Translations under genes and position numbers: made by a program
Notes under the pieces: model-generated
The model's database searches: none
What the model was told of the DNA's origin: nothing
The model's input: only the letters and a program-made list of their open reading frames with translations
Assembly (NCBI GenBank): GCA_020199975.1
Contig: JAIVJP010000090.1
Coordinates: forward strand, 1 to 5,581
Length of the DNA stretch: 5,581 nucleotides
Source of the DNA: Acidobacteriota bacterium
Lineage (GTDB): Bacteria > Acidobacteriota > Blastocatellia > Pyrinomonadales > Pyrinomonadaceae
Reading direction: 5' to 3'
In this document: positions 4,168 to 5,581 of the stretch, piece by piece
How positions within the stretch are numbered: position 1 is the stretch's first letter
Layout: each line of letters opens with the position of its first letter

Positions 4168-5581
4168 TTAGGCCCTTTCGCGATCACGCTCGACCAGCAT
4201 CCGCCGCAGAATCTTGCCAGATGCAGACTTCGGAATCTCATCTATAAACTCAACGCTTCTTATCTTCTTGTATGGGGCTACCCGCTCTGCAACAAAAGCT
4301 ATTATCTCTTCTGGAGTAGCCTTCTCTCTCAATACCACGAAAGCCTTCGGCACTTCTCCGGCTTCGTCATCGGGGCAGGGAATCACGGCCGCGTCGGCAA
4401 CTGCCTGGTGCGTCAACAAGATCGCCTCAAGCTCGGCCGGAGGCACCTGAAATCCTTTGTACTTGATGAGTTCCTTGGCCCGGTCCACGATGAAAAAGTG
4501 ATTGTCCTCGTTGGCGTAGCCAATGTCGCCAGTATGCAGCCAACCTTCCGCATCGATGGTCTGGGTGGTCGCCTCAGCTTGATTGAGATAGCCCTTCATG
4601 ACTTGTGGGCCACGTACACAAACCTCGCCTTCTTTGTTTCGCCCAAGCGGGAGCCCGGTTTCCAGATCAATAATCTTGCACTCAGTGTTTGGGGCGCAGA
4701 CACCGACAGACCCAAACTTAACCTGGGAGGGATCGGAGGGCGATGAATGAGTCACGGGACTTGTCTCGGTCATGCCATAGCCCTGCCGGATCTGGCAGTT
4801 AAGCCTTTCCATACAGGCGCGCGTCAGATTCTCATCCAACGGCGCGGCACCGCAAAAGATCGTGCCTAGCGTAGACAGATCATAGTTATCGACAAGGGGG
4901 CTCTTGCTCAAGGCCAGCACAATAGGTGGAACTAGATGGGCTAGCGTCACGCCATAATCATCGATACATTGCAAAAACTGCTCCAGCTCGAAACGAGGCA
5001 GGGTAACGATAGTCGCGCCCGTATAGAGTCCCATGTTTAGAATGACGACCAGGCCGTAGATGTGAAAAAGAGGTAGCACACAGATCAGCGTGTCGTCTTC
5101 GGTGAAGTATTCCAGACCCGCCATCTGACAAATATTCGCGACCAGATTGTAATGCGTAAGCATCACGCCCTTGGGAAGGCCGGTGGTCCCGCTGGAATAA
5201 GGTAGTGCGACTAGATCCTCCCGTGGATTAATCTTCACAGCGGGAACCTGACCACCGGCCGCGAACAGCGAGGCGAAAGGAGTTGCTTTCTCTGCTTCGC
5301 CAAAGACAAACAGTTCTTCAATCTGCGCGGCCTCAGCAGCCTGGAGAGCCTTTTCGACGAACGCCGGCACAGTAACAAGAAATCTGGCCCCGGCATCTTT
5401 CAACTGATGAGCAACCTCATGCTCTGTGTACAGAGGATTAAGCAGCGTGTTGATGCCACCCAGTGTTGCAACCGCGTGGAAAATGATGGCGTACTCAGGG
5501 ACATTGGGGCTTAAGATCCCAAAGACGTCACCTTTCTTGAATCCTCGCTGCCCGAGGCCGGCCGCAACCTGAGTGATCGCA
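4168..5581 (-). CDS. AMP-forming acyl-CoA ligase (4-coumarate--CoA ligase-like), N terminus outside window
   Basis: The frame is open to the right edge, giving 470 visible residues; the family is usually about 510-550, so roughly 50-60 N-terminal residues are missing. An in-frame TTG at 5401-5403 is internal. It belongs to the adenylate-forming ANL superfamily: ATP activates a carboxylic acid to an acyl-AMP, and CoA then displaces AMP. All core motifs are present (visible numbering): phosphate loop SSGTTGLPKG at 129-138, YGMTE at 268-272, GEVCVRG near 318-324, TGD at 350-352 (ribose binding), hinge region DRAKELIKYKGFQVPP near 366-381, and PKSASGKILRR with the catalytic Lys at 456. The phosphate-loop and GEVCVRG boxes resemble 4-coumarate and fatty-acyl CoA ligases, but the substrate cannot be fixed from sequence. 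No frameshift or missing catalytic residue is seen. The protein is cytoplasmic. It reads toward the exported-protein gene, with 435 bases between them and a good promoter in the gap, so the two are probably separate units. Confidence 0.93.
   Translation of the reverse strand, partial: AITQVAAGLGQRGFKKGDVFGILSPNVPEYAIIFHAVATLGGINTLLNPLYTEHEVAHQLKDAGARFLVTVPAFVEKALQAAEAAQIEELFVFGEAEKATPFASLFAAGGQVPAVKINPREDLVALPYSSGTTGLPKGVMLTHYNLVANICQMAGLEYFTEDDTLICVLPLFHIYGLVVILNMGLYTGATIVTLPRFELEQFLQCIDDYGVTLAHLVPPIVLALSKSPLVDNYDLSTLGTIFCGAAPLDENLTRACMERLNCQIRQGYGMTETSPVTHSSPSDPSQVKFGSVGVCAPNTECKIIDLETGLPLGRNKEGEVCVRGPQVMKGYLNQAEATTQTIDAEGWLHTGDIGYANEDNHFFIVDRAKELIKYKGFQVPPAELEAILLTHQAVADAAVIPCPDDEAGEVPKAFVVLREKATPEEIIAFVAERVAPYKKIRSVEFIDEIPKSASGKILRRMLVERDRERA

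Noticed and set aside
4168..5403. Ligase starting at the TTG at 5401-5403
   Set aside because: The same frame continues to the window edge with conserved ligase sequence (GDVFGILSPNVPEYAIIFHA), so this codon is internal.

Overview
The window holds four protein-coding loci, all on the minus strand, plus two structured non-coding regions. Transcription order runs from right to left: a partial acyl-CoA ligase, a long leader region, a large secreted multidomain protein broken by a frameshift, a strong terminator, an intergenic region with a long imperfect palindrome, and a small ketosteroid-isomerase-like protein. The left edge carries a Shine-Dalgarno-like site that probably belongs to a further gene just outside the window. 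I see no convincing plus-strand gene, tRNA, rRNA, CRISPR array or intact transposase.

The organism looks like a soil or sediment member of the Acidobacteriota, perhaps the Blastocatellia. This is an inference: the combination of a TIGR03118-type domain, a Calx-beta domain and DUF4214-like units with the signatures FLNREPD and FGYLRRD is one I associate with that group. No ribosomal or marker gene is present to confirm it.

Region by region. Positions 5581-4168 carry an AMP-forming ligase of the 4-coumarate/fatty-acid CoA ligase type, cut at its N terminus by the window edge. Positions 4167-3733 are a leader/intergenic region with a good sigma70-like promoter (TTGACA, 17-nt spacer, TAGAGT), a hairpin followed by a T-run about 45 nt into the predicted transcript, and a second perfect hairpin nearer the gene. 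A 49-codon ORF of uncertain reality sits between the ligase and that promoter. Positions 3732-1008 encode an exported protein with the order signal peptide, TIGR03118-like domain, Calx-beta, DUF4214-like unit, CHRD, DUF4214-like unit. The reading frame breaks near 1825-1830, consistent with loss of one CT dinucleotide or gain of one base. A 14-bp perfect-stem terminator follows at 933-980. Positions 463-932 are non-coding and contain a 127-bp imperfect palindrome. Positions 462-82 encode a 126-residue NTF2-fold protein that keeps the Tyr-Asp-Asp catalytic set of ketosteroid isomerase.

Nothing shows that the three main genes form one pathway. The large exported protein appears to be a separate transcription unit, with its own promoter and terminator. 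The ligase (CoA activation of a carboxylic acid) and the isomerase-like protein would both be cytoplasmic small-molecule enzymes, but they lie on either side of that unit.
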